From NCBI GenBank assembly GCA_950097015.1, contig CATNEN010000029.1, forward strand, positions 6,467,501 to 6,531,500: a DNA stretch of 64,000 nucleotides. Reading direction: 5' to 3'. The notes beneath the pieces were generated by a model. That model had not been told where the DNA came from. It did not search any database and was given only the letters and a program-made list of their open reading frames with translations. The number at the start of each line of letters is the position of its first letter. Within the stretch, counting starts at the first letter, position 1. Below are positions 11,142 to 30,400 of the stretch, one piece after another. The stretch is from Macrostomum hystrix. Taxonomy: Eukaryota; Platyhelminthes; Macrostomidae. A program made the position numbers and the translations under genes.

Positions 11142-13270
11142 AAAGCTTTTTGACTCAGCCCAACCTACCTGCCATGGGGGATACAGGATGGCTATGTTTG
11201 TTTATTTTTTGTCTGTGTGACCATCTTTTTCCTCGGTTACTCAAAATCTACTATAGTATCACTTCTGTGTCACCAAACCTCTACAAAAAATGTCGTGTTT
11301 TCTATAAGTTCTGTCAGTTTTGTCCCGTTCAGTGTTCTTAGTAGACTAAATGTTTCGTTGTTTGTCTTTTAAGCTGTGTTTTAATATATCCTCAACTATT
11401 CTGTAAGCAGCTGTTTGGTGTGTTTTTCTTTTTGCACACTTTTTATCTACGAGTCCCGGTCAGGATTTTGTTTCCTAATATTAAAAGCAACTGAAACGAA
11501 AATCTCTACGTCGTTTTTAGCGCATCTTTTCGCGCACTCCCTTATTTTCTCAAATTTCTCCCCACCCGACCGTTAGGCTGCTTGTTCTCCGTTATCTTGC
11601 TGTTGTCACCAGCGAGTATTTGTAGCTCTTTTTTAATAAGTTATCATTTCTATTGTAGGTTTCCAGTAGCGCAGACGTGAATTTATAAAACTGACAGGTA
11701 AAATAATAATTAAATGTAAAGTAAATACACTTTTAGGATTGTTTGCTTGTGTCTAACAACTTTATCCTAGCTGCTCGTCTGCGACTGACTTCTTACCTAC
11801 AATAGTGCTACAAATTTTATCTTAATTGTAATAAAAAAATTGCAACATGCAAGACTAAAAGATGCGATGGTCATGTTAGGTTGTAGGATTCTTTATTACT
11901 CTTAATTAAATATCAGCAAAATCTCAGTTTTTTCTAGTTAGTTCAGCAGTGTAACTTTTAATTAAATTAAGTAGCTTAAAGCAGTCGTATCGTATCACTA
12001 ATTCATAGCTGCTTAAGCAGCCTTTTAGCGATTGACTTTGTGGTAAAAACCACCTTTCTTTACCAGTGTCATCTCCTCTTTTATGAAAGAGCAGTGAAAA
12101 TAAATTTCTTTGTTGTTTATTTATAAGTGTAAGGTTTCGTGCAATCTACTCAGCCCTCAAAGATACCAGTCTGCATCGTTTTATACACACGAATAATTCC
12201 ATGCATTCGAGATATCATAAATTGTCCGGTCTTTTTACAAAGCAAAATCGCATAGCTTGCTTACCAATAATAAGTTTTTATCAACCTTATGGGACCCTAA
12301 TCTAATAATCGAAGCAACGTTCCCCTAAGTTAATTTCTGTTGTTTTTCGCATGCAAAACGTCAACCAGCTTGCATTTTTTGTTCACTTCTTTTCTGCTTC
12401 TAGGTCTCCAGTACATAAAAAATGATTAAATAAGGTAAGTTTATGTAATTAGGTCAGACCAGTCAGTACAGTTATATAAGCCAGGTTAGGTTGCATTGCT
12501 GCAGTTAAAACATGGATCGATCAATAAATAGATGATTTCGAGTGTGTTGCATCTATCTCTATATATTTTTTCTGGTAATCTGCAGTTTATAGGCGAGACA
12601 CTGCATTTTAACAGCGCACCACAAGAACGTCACGACAGTTTGGATTGATAAAATGAATAATTGGTAGCTTAAATTAATAACTTTCTTTTTATAAAGCGTA
12701 AAACTATAATAAACATAAAACAGTTATAATAATCGCACTGTGATTTAAAAATCTCATCACTGGTCCATATCTAAATAAATGTACCATATTATCCAGCCAA
12801 GAGAATTCACGTCATGTGTAAAATAAACAATTGATATCTGTTAGATGATTAGGAAAATCCCACTTCGCATAGATAGGATTAAGCCAGCCAATAAGAATTA
12901 AGTACTTTAGAAACTTGGAAATCTACTACAAAATGATTTTGCTTGAAAAAAGCTACTCGAATCATTAGACAAGAAATCACGACAATGGTACAACGTCAAC
13001 TCTGAAGCGAAATTATGTCATTGATGATTAATGAGTTGAAGACTGCACTGGACCGACTACAGAACTGCCAAATTATAGAATCGGAAATTTTATTGCACAG
13101 CTAGCAACATTGGGAACTATATTTGATTAAATAACACAGGAAACAAAATATTTTGAGTACTTTGACGAACAGCTAGTCAACTACACGTTCGGGAGGTGCA
13201 TCTAAAGTATTTTCAAGTTTCGGCTCTTCTAATTGCGAAGCTGCCACGTGACCTCATCTGACATCACCGA
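11142..13270. other. 3' UTRs of two convergent genes plus spacer
   Basis: AT-rich. The left part is the 3' UTR of the acidic-protein gene (attaaa at 11480-11485; a later aataaa near 12103 could also serve). The right edge is the 3' UTR of the PKA gene, with AATAAA on the minus strand at 13094-13089, about 180 nt past its stop codon. Nothing else was recognised between them. Confidence 0.6.
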
Positions 13271-13271
13271 A

Positions 13272-20991
<7,720 letters not shown>

Positions 20992-21743
20992 GTTTGGAAA
21001 TAAATAACAAAAGAGTTGTCGACAAAGTTTCTGATTTAGTTTTAAGGAACAGTTAGCTTTTTTAAACCTTGTTGTATCGATTATCTCTAAGCCTAATCTC
21101 GTCCTTGTCGAAATATAACAAGCGATAATAATTCAAGTTCAAGCGGGAATTTTCTATGAACTTTGTAATTTAAATAGTGCGTCAAATCGTTATCACTGAG
21201 AGTTTGATTCGTTGATTTTATAAACACGGAACTAAGTAATTAGTTGCAGTTTATAACTCAAACACAGTTCGCAGTTCTGTGTTCGTTCGCAGGGTTCGCA
21301 GTTTATAAAGTTTCACAACTAGGAACTTTCCTTTTTGGCGAAGACTTTAAGCTAAACTAAGAAGCTTTCGCTTTCTACCAGAAATTTAAAAAAATGTAAA
21401 AGCGTTTACATAAAAAACGGTAATTATTGTGTACCGTTTTTATCGTTTCTGGTTGTACGCACATAAATATTCGTAATTCCACCCCTTGTTTCTAAATCGT
21501 GGCACCGGCACTTTTGTGTATTCATGCTGTTTGTTAAATAAGCGACTTTAATACACAGGCCTAATACATTCGGTGTTTCATGGACATAACTCTAATAGGA
21601 CGTAATTACTACTTTTGAAAAATGATTGATCAAAACTTAATAATCGTTTGCCTAACTTTAGTTCAGGACAGTTTTGACACAAAATATGCTATTATATAAC
21701 ATTCATGAAATCACAACGAAACCGTTTTTAAAGCAGAACTTAC

Positions 21744-21831
21744 AAAACTTTTCCGACTTCTCAACAAAGTCGATTTCGGAGTCATCCTTCCGGTGGTCTT
21801 TGCCCTCTTTTGAGAAGAACTTCAACGGCAT
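21744..21831 (-). other. PRKAC: PKA alternative first coding exon
   Basis: An 88-nt exon encoding MPLKFFSKEGKDHRKDDSEI then DFVEKSEKF and one base, ending at a gtaagt donor. The first coding exon at 20991-20922 ends in the same phase with the same base (T) before gtaagt. Either can therefore join exon 19555 and make the same Phe codon ([12 protein letters not shown]). This implies two promoters or two start exons with different N-termini. Neither begins MG, so neither should be N-myristoylated. Confidence 0.78.
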
Positions 21832-22249
21832 GAGCAAAGCCTTGCCTTCTAGATCCCGGCTTACCACGTTTCTCTAAGAATAAAATATGGTTCACAAATT
21901 GTAAAAAGCATTAGAAACTGAAAGCATGCGTTAATTTCTACTGAGAAGTAGTACTTGTGAGGTACAAGAATTGGAATTATTTAAACAAAAAACAAATCAC
22001 CGGAGCATTTTTTGAGACTTGTTATCTTAAGGGATTTTAGCGATGTTCACATATCATTGACTTGGGGTGGGATTTTGGCGAGTTTTTATCTCGAGTATCT
22101 CGGATCACGATTTATGAGAATCGGAAATTATTTTAATTTGGATCAATTTAGCTAAGGATTTTTGAGAGTTGTGTTTTTTAGAGTCGGTATAGAGAGAATG
22201 CAGGGATTTTTTAGTATTGGTACTTTTTATAGTTAGGATTTATGCGAGT
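21832..22249. other. PKA upstream flank
   Basis: Candidate promoter region for the longer PKA transcript. An acceptor-like tattcttag ends (minus strand) near 21878, so the exon may have a spliced 5' UTR. The left edge of the following minisatellite fades in from about 22080 as scattered gagtt/ggattt pieces. Confidence 0.45.
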
Positions 22250-23565
22250 AAGTATTTATGAGAGTTGGGAATTATGAGAGTTGGGATTTGTGAGAGTTGG
22301 GATTTATGAGAGTTGGGATTTATGATAGTTGGGATTTATGAGAGTTGGGATTTATGAGAGTTGGGATTTATGAGAGTTGAGATTTATGAGAGTTGGGATT
22401 TGTGAGAGTTGGGATTTATGAGAGTTGGGATTTGTGAGAGTTGGGATTTATGAGAGTTGGGATTTATGAGAGTTGGGATTTATGAGAGTTGGGATTTATG
22501 AGAGTTGGGATTTATGAGAGTTGGGATTTGTGAGAGTTGGGATTTATGAGAGTTGGGATTTGTGAGAGTTGGGATTTGTGAGAGTTGGATTTGTGAGAGT
22601 TGGGATCTATGAGAGTTGGGATCTATGAGAGTTGGGATTTATGAGAGTTGGGATTTGTGAGAGTTGGGATTTATGAGAGTTGGGATTTTTGAGAGTTGGG
22701 ATTTGTGAGAGTTGGGATTTGTGAGAGTTGGGATTTGTGAGAGTTGGGATTTATGAGAGTTGGGATTTATGAGAGTTGAGATTTATGAGAGTTGGGATTT
22801 GTGAGAGTTGGGATTTGTGAGAGTTGGGATCTATGAGAGTTGGGATCTATGAGAGTTGGGATTTATGAGAGTTGGGATTTGTGAGAGTTGGGATTTATGA
22901 GAGTTGGGATTTGTGAGAGTTGGGATTTGTGAGAGTTGGCATTTGTGAGAGTTGGGATTTATGAGAGTTGGGATTTATGAGAGTTGAGATTTATGAGAGT
23001 TGGGATTTGTGAGAGTTGGGATTTATGAGAGTTGGGATTTATGAGAGTTGGGATTTGTGAGAGTTGGGATTTATGAGAGTTGGGATTTGTGAGAGTTGGG
23101 ATTTGTGAGAGTTGGGATTTGTGAGAGTTGGGATTTGTGAGAGTTGAGATTTATGAGAGTTGGGATTTGTGAGAGTTGGGATTTGTGAGAGTTGGGATTT
23201 GTGAGAGTTGGATTTGTGAGAGTTGGGATTTATGAGAGTTGGGATTTGTGAGAGTTGGATTTGTGAGAGTTGGGATTTGTGACAGTTTGGATTTGCGAGA
23301 GTTGGGATTTGTGAGAGTTGGGATTTGTGAGAGTTGGGATTTATGAGAGTTGGGATTTGTGAGAGTTGGGATTTGTGAGAGTTGGATTTGTGAGAGTTGG
23401 GATTTATGAGAGTTGGGATTTGTGAGAGTTGGATTTGTGAGAGTTGGGATTTGTGACAGTTTGGATTTGCGAGAGTTGGGATTTGTGAGAGTTGGGATTT
23501 GTGAGAGTTGGGATTTATGAGAGTTGGGATTTGTGAGAGTTGGGATTGTCGAGAGTTGTGTTTCG
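22250..23565. repeat. Minisatellite, 16-bp unit, with higher-order copies
   Basis: About 80 copies of gagagttgggatttat or its ttgt variant. Longer blocks are duplicated. The rare variant gacagtttggatttgcgag occurs at 23281 and again at 23455, 174 bp apart with matching flanks. The pair of gggatctatgag units near 22600 recurs near 22830. Reading it on the minus strand gives a 230-residue repetitive frame (16 bp x 3), which I reject as a gene. Confidence 0.97.
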
Positions 23566-24310
23566 CCTGCGATCCACTCAAGTGTGAGCTAAGAGTGCGA
23601 ATTATTCTGCGGTCAGTTACTTGTGTACAGCATTTCACAGCTTTTGAGTCCAGTTGGACTCTGTGAGTTGGGTCATTTAAATTTCGAATAAAAGTGAAAT
23701 AAAGGAATCCGCAAGAGTGAGGTGAGATCAATTAGAACAGTTGAATGCTTGAAGGCTGGGTGCGGGCTTTGCCTTGATCGAACGAAGCCTGTTGCCGTCA
23801 TATAGTATATGGAGGCTGGCTAGCTAATTTGCATATATAGCAATCTGCTGCTCAGCCAAGCAGATTAAAATAGGATTTGGTCCCTCAAGTCCTTCCATCT
23901 CACCAATCTCATTTTTTTCTCCTCCTTCTCTTCTCGGTGAAGCCTTTTCCGTTCTGACCACCCAACTCTTCCCCCCCCCCTGCGTCAGGCGTGGCGGATG
24001 TGGGCGATTAATGAAAACCTGAGGCTCCGGGGCATGACCAATCCCACCCTCGGCCCAGGTGGCGTGGGCGGGACCAGCTAATGCTGCAAGCTGCGAAAGC
24101 TCAACAGATGCTACTATGCTCAGTCAGGTAGGCTGCCTGCTTATGCGCCTCCTCTTGACTTTCACTACTCAATATCAACTCATTGAAATTTAAGATTATA
24201 TGTCTCTATACATAGCAAAAGAGTGGCATGATAAAAAACTGGTGGATTCGGATACATTGAGGAGGCATCTGTTTCTAAATATTCCCACGCTCACCCGTAT
24301 CAAACATACG
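23566..24310. other. Unique spacer, no gene seen
   Basis: Unique sequence with a c-homopolymer near 23970 and a GC-rich patch (24000-24090). No coding or RNA homology was recognised. Confidence 0.5.
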
Positions 24311-24315
24311 AGCGT

Positions 24316-24832
24316 AGTCACTCACCGGTAACACTCAGTCACTCACCGGTAACACACAGCAGTCACTCACAGGTAACACACAGCAGTCCCTCACAGGTAA
24401 CACACAGCAGTCACTCACAGGTAACAAACAAAGTCACTCACAGGTAACAAACAAAGTCACTCACAGGTAACACACAAAGTCACTCACTGGTAACACACAG
24501 CAGTCCCTCACAGGTAACACACAGCAGTCACTCACAGGTAACACACACAGTCACTCACCGGTAACACACACAGTCACTCACTGGTAACACACACAGTCAC
24601 TCACCGGTAACACACACAGTCACTCACCGGTAACACTCACAGTCACTCACCGGTAACACTCACAGTCACTCACCGGTAACACACACAGTCACTCACCGGT
24701 AACACTCACAGTCACTCACCGGTAACACTCACAGTCACTCACCGGTAACACTCACAGTCACTCACCGGTAACACACAAAGTCACTCACTGGTAACACTCA
24801 CAGTCATCCACCGGTAACACACACACCTGAGG
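24316..24832. repeat. Minisatellite, 23-bp unit
   Basis: About 23 copies of agtcactcaccggtaacaca plus cac. Left-hand copies carry cacagg and aacaaacaa; right-hand copies carry caccgg and aacactcac. Confidence 0.95.
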
Positions 24833-24925
24833 AACACACTCACACAGGGTGTGTAACATTTGCTCTAGTCACGGACTCGCCGCGGACTTGAGCTCGGGAC
24901 CTCGGTGCGTAGGTCGGTAAATTCT
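24833..24925 (-). mobile_element. SINE family 2 fragment
   Basis: Contains cacacagggtgtgtaacatt followed by actcgccgcggacttgagct and cgggacctcggtgcg. Reversed, this is the tRNA-like head and adjoining body of family 2. It abuts the 23-bp array. Confidence 0.6.
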
Positions 24926-25700
24926 GTTCTGGTTCCTGAAAGCCGAATTTGTTCTGTTCAGGAAAAGTTGTTAAAGCTACACCCAACTTCGCCTCTGATT
25001 CGACCAGAAAAAATCTGAAAATCGGGAGCCAGGCAGACATGCAGACGGCAAGGCTATTTCGGGGCAGGTACAGGTAGCCTGTGTCCGCATTGCGACCTTA
25101 AATCATGTTCAAGTTACCTTCTATACCAAACCAAATGCTGGGATTTACTGTTAGTGTTGCATTAGCCATGACCGAAATGCATTCTACCTCACAAAGTTTC
25201 ACAGACATGCTTCAAGCTTAACACGCCTGTGACTTTTCTGCAAGCTATAAATAATTTTATCAGGCTCGCGGTGAATTTCATGTATCTGCAGCTAATATGG
25301 TCGGCTTGGAAAAGAGCTTTATTAGCATGCGTATAATCCCAAATTTATTGCTAGCTTCTCTACCAAAGAAACAGGATTTTGCCATACATGCTCTTATATG
25401 TACTCGTATTTGTATTCTCAGCTTTCATTCGATCTAAAGTACAACGTGAAAAAGCACAAACAGGGCTAATTTTTGTTTTAGTTTGCTATCTAAATTTTAA
25501 TTGGCTATATATGACCAAACGCGATTGGCCCAGTGGACATTAAATGTTACGTAGCTTGGAGTGGGGTGGCTGCTGGAGAGACGAAAACTGGAATTCCAAT
25601 CCAATCATCAGTTCTAAAACTAATAGGCTTTCTGCTGAAATTTCTGTGCTTATTGGGCCAAATGTGCAGCCGACAACAAAGCCGCAGATCTGAAGGCATT
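24926..25700. other. Unique spacer, no gene seen
   Basis: No recognisable coding region, RNA or repeat. Open frames are under 90 codons and show no family motif. Confidence 0.5.
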
Positions 25701-25703
25701 CGG

Positions 25704-25935
25704 CTCTTCAGTCCATGGACTCGGGAGACGCCACACCCACCCTCAATTACCCCAACTGATGCTGGTACCCATTTAAAATATGAGAGAAACTGAAGCTAAG
25801 TTTCTAAGAAAGTTTTCTAAGAAGTTAAGTATCTTGCTAAAGGACACATTGTTCCAGTGGTGTGTGGGGAATCGAACCCTCGACCTTCAAGTCGTGAGTT
25901 CGAACCGCACTAACTACTTGGCTACAATCACCCAG
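25704..25935 (-). mobile_element. SINE family 1, reverse orientation
   Basis: Carries agtccatggactcggg, gatgctggtacccattt, gctaaaggacacattgttcc and gggaatcgaaccctcgacct. Reversed, this is the full order of the copy at 50557-50870, with its B box at about 25871-25881. The tail with the att repeat is missing. Confidence 0.82.
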
Positions 25936-26033
25936 GGCTACAACCCCCATTTTTTATTGAAAAATTGTGAAAGCAGGGCGTTGATTTTCGAAAACTTGCC
26001 TCAACGATGATGCAATAGCTTTCACTTGATGAA

Positions 26034-26285
26034 GGGGGGTGGTAGCCTTGCGGTTAGAGAACCGGACTCACGACTTGAAAGTCGGAGTTTGATTTCTGAC
26101 TCCACTGGAACAATTTTGTCCTTTAGCAAGACACTTTTCCCGTACATTAAAGAATGGGTGTGACGTGCCCCAGTCCATGGACTGAACAGCTATACGCAGC
26201 TTTTAGATGCGCCGCAGAATAGCTGCGGCTGTGCTGTCGGCTGCACATCGGGCAGGTTTAATAAATTATCAATTATTATTACTTG
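26034..26285 (+). mobile_element. SINE family 1, forward orientation
   Basis: Order: tagccttgcggttagagaac (A box region), a decayed B box (gagtttgatttctg), tcctttagcaagacactttt, agtccatggactgaacagc, agctgcggctgtgctgtcgg, and an att tail. It lies head to head with the copy at 25704-25935, about 100 bp apart. Confidence 0.82.
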
Positions 26286-26404
26286 ATGAAATATTTTATG
26301 AAACGGAAAAATTTGAATACGACGAAGAATTTCTAATGCTATTATCCCGTAGGAAAACTAAGGGTCAAGAACCCCCCAAACAAGCCCCCAAGCCTTCTCT
26401 ACGC

Positions 26405-26500
26405 GGCTACGCACAAAAATAATGTGGCCTCGCTGCGGATTCGAGCTCGGGTACCTTGTTGCGAGAGCCGGACGCGTTTCCGCAGCATCTCTCGCCCCCT
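26405..26500 (-). mobile_element. SINE family 2 head fragment
   Basis: Aatgtggcctcgctgcgg, attcgagctcgggtacc and gcgagagccggacgcg form, in reverse, the tRNA-like head of family 2. The body is missing. Confidence 0.6.
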
Positions 26501-27440
26501 CTCTCTCCTTTGTATTTTGCTGTGCCCTCCTCTTCCAGAAGCAATTATCAACTTAGACGAAGGAATCGCACAAAATTAAACTGTTGATTTTTGCAACAAC
26601 TTCTCTGAAGCGGTGAATTGGAGAAATGCAGTCCTAGCGCTTGAGTCCAACAGAGCGCGCTGAGTAGGGGGTTGGGGTGGGCTTGCGGCTAATATTCTCA
26701 GCGCAGCAATCATCGCGTGAGAGACTCTTGAGGGAAAAGATCAGAGAGACCCAGGAGAGGCACCTGCGATGCCGCCAATCCGTGCGCTAAAATAACAGTA
26801 GACAGAGCGAGGGAGCGAGAGAAGTCTTCGGAGAGCAGAAATCCTCATTTCTGGTGGAGGATTCGAGATTGAAAAATAACGGGATGAGGAGAACCAGGGG
26901 AAGGGAATAGAAAGGGATGGGACAGGCTTGTGAAAGAATCAGCGCCAGAGGAGAGTCGCGTGTCGGGCCGAATAGATCCCGACGCGGCTGATAATCCGTC
27001 AGGAAGTTTGAGCTGAGTTGGCCCGCCCCACACCGTCATCCGGCCACGGCCGGTGAAGACTGGCGTACGGAGACTGCAGAGAAATTAATTGCCAGAGACG
27101 GGCAGGAAGCCTGTCATGCCAGCCTTTTTGCTCTGCACATCTATGAAGCCAGACACCTTGTCGCGTGGACTCCCTGATCCCCTGATCCATGCAGCCAGCG
27201 CCTCTAGTTATACGGCGGTAGGCAGGGTGTCTTATATCCGATTGTGTGCCATGGAGCATCCGCTCACAAGGCACTGTCTGGCCGGGGGGGGTGGTCGCTG
27301 ATCTGCGCGTGACTACAATTGATGGCGGCCTTGAAGTTATGAGAGCTCGTTTGAGCCCACTACCGTGGACTTCCGCTTGTTTGAATTTTGCGAACGCTAC
27401 TTCATATGCGCAACAGAGTCTGAGGAGTAACTGAGTAGCT
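26501..27440. other. Unique GC-rich spacer, no gene seen
   Basis: More GC-rich than the surroundings, with open frames on both strands, none showing a domain or codon pattern I recognise. It directly precedes the giant array. A small unannotated exon cannot be excluded. Confidence 0.4.
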
Positions 27441-30400
27441 TGTAACTCTACTACTATATTATGGTTCTTGCCTCTCAGACTAGTAAATCTACTACTATAA
27501 TATGGTCCTTGCCTCTCAGACTAGTAACTCTACTACTATATTATGGTTCTTGCCTCTCAGACTAGCAAATCTACTACTATAGTGTGGTCCTTGCCTCAGA
27601 CTAGTAAATCTACTACTATATTATGGTTCTTGCCTCTCAGACTAGTAAATCTACTACTATATTATGGTTCTCGCCTCTCAGACTAGTAAATCTACTACTA
27701 TAGTGTGGTCCTTGCCTCAGACTAGTAAATCTACTACTATATTATGGTTCTTGCCTCTCAGACTAGTAAATCTACTACTATAGTGTGGTCCTTGCCTCAG
27801 ACTAGTAAATCTACTACTATATTATGGTTCTTGCCTCTCAGACTAGTAAATCTACTACTATAGTGTGGTCCTTGCCTCTCAGACTAGTAACTCTACTACT
27901 ATAGTGTGGTCCTTGCCTCTCAGACTAGAAAATCTACTACTATAGTGTGGTCCTTGCCTCAGACTAGTAAATCTACTACTATATTATGGTTCTTGCCTCT
28001 CAGACTAGTAAATCTACTACTATAGTGTGGTCCTTGCCTCAGACTAGTAAATATACTACTATAGTGTGGTCCTTGCCCCTCAGACTAGTAAATCTACTAC
28101 TATATTATGGTTCTTGCCTCAGACTAGTAAATCTACTACTATATTATGGTTCTTGCCTCTCAGACTAGTAAATCTACTACTATAGTGTGGTCCTTGCCTC
28201 TCAGACTAGTAACTCTACTACTATAGTGTGGTCCTTGCCTCTCAGACTAGTAACTCTACTACTATAGTGTGGTCCTTGCCTCTCAGACTAGTAAATATAC
28301 TACTATAGTGTGGTCCTTGCCTCTCAGACTAGTAAATCTACTACTATAGTGTGGTCCTTGCCTCTCAGACTAGTAACTCTACTACTATAGTGTGGTCCTT
28401 GCCTCTCAGACTAGTAACTCTACTACTATAGTGTGGTCCTTGCCTCAGACTAGTAAATCTACTACTATATTATGGTTCTCGCCTCTCAGACTAGTAAATC
28501 TACTACTATAGTGTGGTCCTTGCCTCAGACTAGTAAATCTACTACTATATTATGGTTCTTGCCTCTCAGACTAGTAAATCTACTACTATAGTGTGGTCCT
28601 TGCCTCAGACTAGTAAATATACTACTATAGTGTGGTCCTTGCCTCTCAGACTAGTAACTCTACTACTATAGTGTGGTCCTTGCCTCAGACTAGTAAATCT
28701 ACTACTATATTATGGTTCTTGCCTCTCAGACTAGTAATTCTACTACTATAGTGTGGTCCTTGCCTCTCAGACTAGAAAATCTACTACTATAGTGTGGTCC
28801 TTGCCTCAGACTAGTAAATCTACTACTATATTATGGTTCTTGCCTCTCAGACTAGTAAATCTACTACTATAGTGTGGTCCTTGCCTCAGACTAGTAAATA
28901 TACTACTATAGTGTGGTCCTTGCCTCTCAGACTAGTAAATCTACTACTATAGTGTGGTCCTTGCCTCTCAGACTAGCAAATCTACTACTATAGTGTGGTC
29001 CTTGCCTCTCAGACTAGTAAATCTACTACTATAGTGTGGTCCTTGCCTCTCAGACTAGTAAATATACTACTATAGTGTGGTCCTTGCCTCTCAGACTAGT
29101 AACTCTACTACTATAGTGTGGTCCTTGCCTCTCAGACTAGTAAATCTACTACTATAGTGTGGTCCTTGCCTCTCAGACTAGTAAATATACTACTATAGTG
29201 TGGTCCTTGCCTCTCAGACTAGTAACTCTACTACTATAGTGTGGTCCTTGCCTCTCAGACTAGTAACTCTACTACTATAGTGTGGTCCTTGCCTCTCAGA
29301 CTAGTAACTCTACTACTATAGTGTGGTCCTTGCCTCTCAGACTAGTAAATCTACTACTATAGTGTGGTCCTTGCCTCTCAGACTAGTAACTCTACTACTA
29401 TAGTGTGGTCCTTGCCTCTCAGACTAGCAAATCTACTACTATAGTGTGGTCCTTGCCTCTCAGACTAGTAAATCTACTACTATAGTGTGGTCCTTGCCTC
29501 TCAGACTAGCAAATCTACTACTATATTATGGTCCTTGCCTCTCAGACTAGCAAATCTACTACTATAGTGTGGTCCTTGCCTCTCAGACTAGTAACTCTAC
29601 TACTATATTATGGTCCTTGCCTCTCAGACTAGTAAATATACTACTATAGTGTGGTCCTTGCCTCTCAGACTAGTAACTCTACTACTATAGTGTGGTCCTT
29701 GCCTCTCAGACTAGTAACTCTACTACTATAGTGTGGTCCTTGCCTCTCAGACTAGTAAATATACTACTATAGTGTGGTCCTTGCCTCTCAGACTAGTAAA
29801 TCTACTACTATAGTGTGGTCCTTGCCTCTCAGACTAGTAACTCTACTACTATAGTGTGGTTCTTGCCTCTCAGACTAGTAAATATACTACTATAGTGTGG
29901 TCCTTGCCTCTCAGACTAGTAAATATACTACTATAGTGTGGTCCTTGCCTCTCAGACTAGTAACTCTACTACTATAGTGTGGTCCTTGCCTCAGACTAGT
30001 AAATCTACTACTATATTATGGTCCTTGCCTCTCAGACTAGTAAATCTACTACTATAGTGTGGTCCTTGCCTCTCAGACTAGTAAATATACTACTATAGTG
30101 TGGTCCTTGCCTCTCAGACTAGTAAATCTACTACTATAGTGTGGTCCTTGCCTCTCAGACTAGTAACTCTACTACTATAGTGTGGTCCTTGCCTCAGACT
30201 AGTAACTCTACTACTATATTATGGTCCTTGCCTCTCAGACTAGCAAATCTACTACTATAGTGTGGTCCTTGCCTCTCAGACTAGAAATCTACTACTATAG
30301 TGTGGTCCTTGCCTCTCAGACTAGTAACTCTACTACTATAGTGTGGTCCTTGCCTCTCAGACTAGTAACTCTACTACTATATTATGGTCCTTGCCTCTCA

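Noticed and set aside
23039-23731. 230-residue repetitive frame on the minus strand
   Set aside because: It is the 16-bp minisatellite read in three successive frames (48-bp, 16-residue period). Unit variation is not biased to third positions, and the frame only stays open because the unit lacks stops.
25533-26010. Two overlapping plus-strand frames of about 80 codons
   Set aside because: They run across a reversed SINE family-1 copy, including its tRNA-like head, and show no protein homology.
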